From Betaproteobacteria bacterium (GTDB taxonomy: Bacteria; Pseudomonadota; Gammaproteobacteria; Burkholderiales; Ga0077523), in assembly GCA_016125475.1 (NCBI GenBank), contig WGLR01000029.1:1-64000 (forward strand): DNA of 64,000 nt, written 5' to 3'. Below, piece after piece: positions 63,017 to 64,000 of this stretch (positions are counted from its first letter, which is position 1; each line of letters starts with the position of its first letter). Both the position numbers and the translations under genes were made by a program. The notes below the pieces were generated by a model, which did no database searches, was not told the DNA's origin, and worked only from the letters and a program-made list of their open reading frames with translations.

Positions 63017-63322
63017 TCAGAGATCCCCCTGAACCTTCGCCTGGAATCCGTACACCTTCCGGTCGCCCGCGTAGGCCACCAGCGTGACCTCGCGCGACTG
63101 GCCGGGCTCGAACCGCACCGCCGTACCCGCCGCGATGTCGAGTCGCATGCCACGGGCCCTGGCACGGTCGAAAGAGAGCGCGTCGTTGACCTCGTGGAAG
63201 TGATAGTGGGAGCCGACCTGGACGGGACGGTCCCCGGAATTGGTCACGGTCAGGGTCACGGTCGGGCGCCCCGCGTTGAGTTCAATCTCGCCGGACGCGG
63301 TTCGGATTTCGCCTGGGATCAT
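63017..63322 (-). CDS. ureB: urease beta subunit
   Basis: The product has 101 residues from the ATG at 63322 with GAGGA upstream; the in-frame ATG at 63370 lacks support. [59 protein letters not shown] and YGFQAKVQG are standard UreB. It lies between ureA (70-bp gap) and ureC. Confidence 0.95.
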   Translation of the reverse strand: MIPGEIRTASGEIELNAGRPTVTLTVTNSGDRPVQVGSHYHFHEVNDALSFDRARARGMRLDIAAGTAVRFEPGQSREVTLVAYAGDRKVYGFQAKVQGDL

Positions 63323-63392
63323 CGTGTGTCCTCGCGATGTGGAAGGGTGGTCTCTTGCGGGCACGCGCAACGGTCGCGCGGGGGGCGATCGG

Positions 63393-63695
63393 TCACGTGA
63401 TCGGGTTGTGCACCGTGACGAGCTTCGTCCCGTCCGGGAAGGTGGCCTCGACCTGGATCTCCGGAATCATCTCGGCCACGCCTTCCATTACGTCGTCGCG
63501 ACCGAGGAGCGTGGTGCCGAAGCTCATGAGATCGGCGACCGCCCGGCCGTCCCGTGCGCCTTCCATGACGGCAGCGGTGATGTACGCGACGGCTTCCGGA
63601 TAGTTGAGCTTGAGGCCCCGCGCCTTGCGCCTTTCAGCGAGCAGCGCAGCAGTGAAGACGAGAAGCTTGTCCTTCTCCCTGGGAGACAGGTCCAT
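63393..63695 (-). CDS. ureA: urease gamma subunit
   Basis: The product has 100 residues, the usual UreA length. It has [60 protein letters not shown] and [11 protein letters not shown]. It is the first subunit gene after urtE (75-bp gap), so transporter and enzyme are probably one transcript. Confidence 0.96.
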   Translation of the reverse strand: MDLSPREKDKLLVFTAALLAERRKARGLKLNYPEAVAYITAAVMEGARDGRAVADLMSFGTTLLGRDDVMEGVAEMIPEIQVEATFPDGTKLVTVHNPIT

Positions 63696-63770
63696 GTGTC
63701 GGCTCCAGACGGTGACTGCGAGGGGCCGGCCACGGCCGGCCCGATGTTCTTCCGTGCGACGGGGTGCGTG

Positions 63771-64000
63771 CTAGACCGCCACGAGCGCTCTCACGTTGTC
63801 GCGCTCCATGTCCGCGCCGGCCCCGCTTTGTACCACAACCCCGCGGTTCAGCACCACGTAGTGATCCGCGAGATCACGGGCGAAATCATAGTACTGCTCG
63901 ACGAGCAGGATCGCCATGTCGCCCCGCCTCGCGAGTGCCCGGATCGCGCGCTCGATGTCCTTGATGATGGAGGGCTGGATGCCCTCGGTCGGCTCGTCGA
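63771..64000 (-). CDS. urtE: UrtE ATPase of a second urea transporter, N-terminus off the right edge
   Basis: The visible part is the last 75 or so residues of an ABC ATPase: DEPTEGIQPSIIKDIERAI (after Walker B), AILLVEQYYDFARDLADHYV with the H-loop replaced by Gln as in UrtE, and a terminal VRALVAV. DEPTEGIQPSII is the UrtE signature also seen in the first cluster. A standard urtABCDE-ureABC operon therefore continues beyond the window. Confidence 0.9.
   Translation of the reverse strand, partial: DEPTEGIQPSIIKDIERAIRALARRGDMAILLVEQYYDFARDLADHYVVLNRGVVVQSGAGADMERDNVRALVAV

Overview
The window is high-GC, densely coded DNA from a proteobacterium, most likely a betaproteobacterium. The evidence is the fmdB-DUF502-aspS-nudB-EEP-clsB gene order, a UbiB/AarF-type kinase, DegP/HtrA with two PDZ domains, a PrsT protein of the PEP-CTERM/exosortase type, and an AspRS carrying the non-discriminating signature. 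I see no rRNA, tRNA, IS element, integrase, phage gene or CRISPR array. Both ends cut a gene: an FMN-binding protein on the left and a UrtE ATPase on the right.

Region 1 (1-11.5 kb) holds housekeeping and accessory genes: FMN-binding protein, UbiB/AarF kinase, a small stress-type protein, a DUF6781/phasin-like protein, an alpha/beta hydrolase, an Atm1-type ABC exporter, a Sel1-repeat protein, small membrane proteins, and a short catabolic run (SDR, mandelate-racemase-family enzyme, MBL hydrolase). Region 2 (11.5-16.2 kb) is an envelope-stress module. A QseB/PmrA-like two-component system lies between a His-rich secreted peptide gene and degP, and both of these carry a TTAAG-type box 5' of the coding region. 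Region 3 (16.2-23 kb) has a lipocalin-like protein, an orphan PrsT TPR lipoprotein, an SDR, a membrane protein and an MFS transporter. Region 4 (23-34.3 kb) is the conserved fmdB-DUF502-aspS ... nudB-EEP-clsB block. A DUF6502/DUF5666/beta-barrel cassette lies between aspS and nudB. UgpQ and a di-haem peroxidase follow.

Region 5 (34.4-51.6 kb) is the highlight. One minus-strand array reads urtA-urtB-urtC-urtD-urtE-amiE-ureE-ureF-ureAB(fused)-ureC-ureG-ureD-CbbQ/NorQ-like ATPase-CbbO/NorD-like VWA protein. Divergent from it are amiC and amiR, the amide sensor and ANTAR antiterminator. The urtA leader has a consensus -35, two small hairpins with A1/G4 hexaloops (the ANTAR target signature), and a strong intrinsic terminator whose 5' arm overlaps the second hairpin. 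This suggests that amide sensing by AmiC/AmiR controls uptake, amide hydrolysis, urea hydrolysis and a AAA+/VWA chaperone pair as one regulon. The UreC here is divergent in active-site loops although all metal ligands are kept.

Region 6 (51.6-61.3 kb) has an EEP-family exported protein, a 2OG-Fe(II) oxygenase-like protein, a PCuAC-like protein without its Met motif, a DUF3604 protein, a membrane-fused spermidine-synthase-like protein, a parvulin-type PPIase and a HupE/UreJ-type metal transporter. Region 7 (61.3-64 kb) is a second, canonical urease, ureA-ureB-ureC, downstream of the end of a second urt operon. It has no accessory genes within the window.
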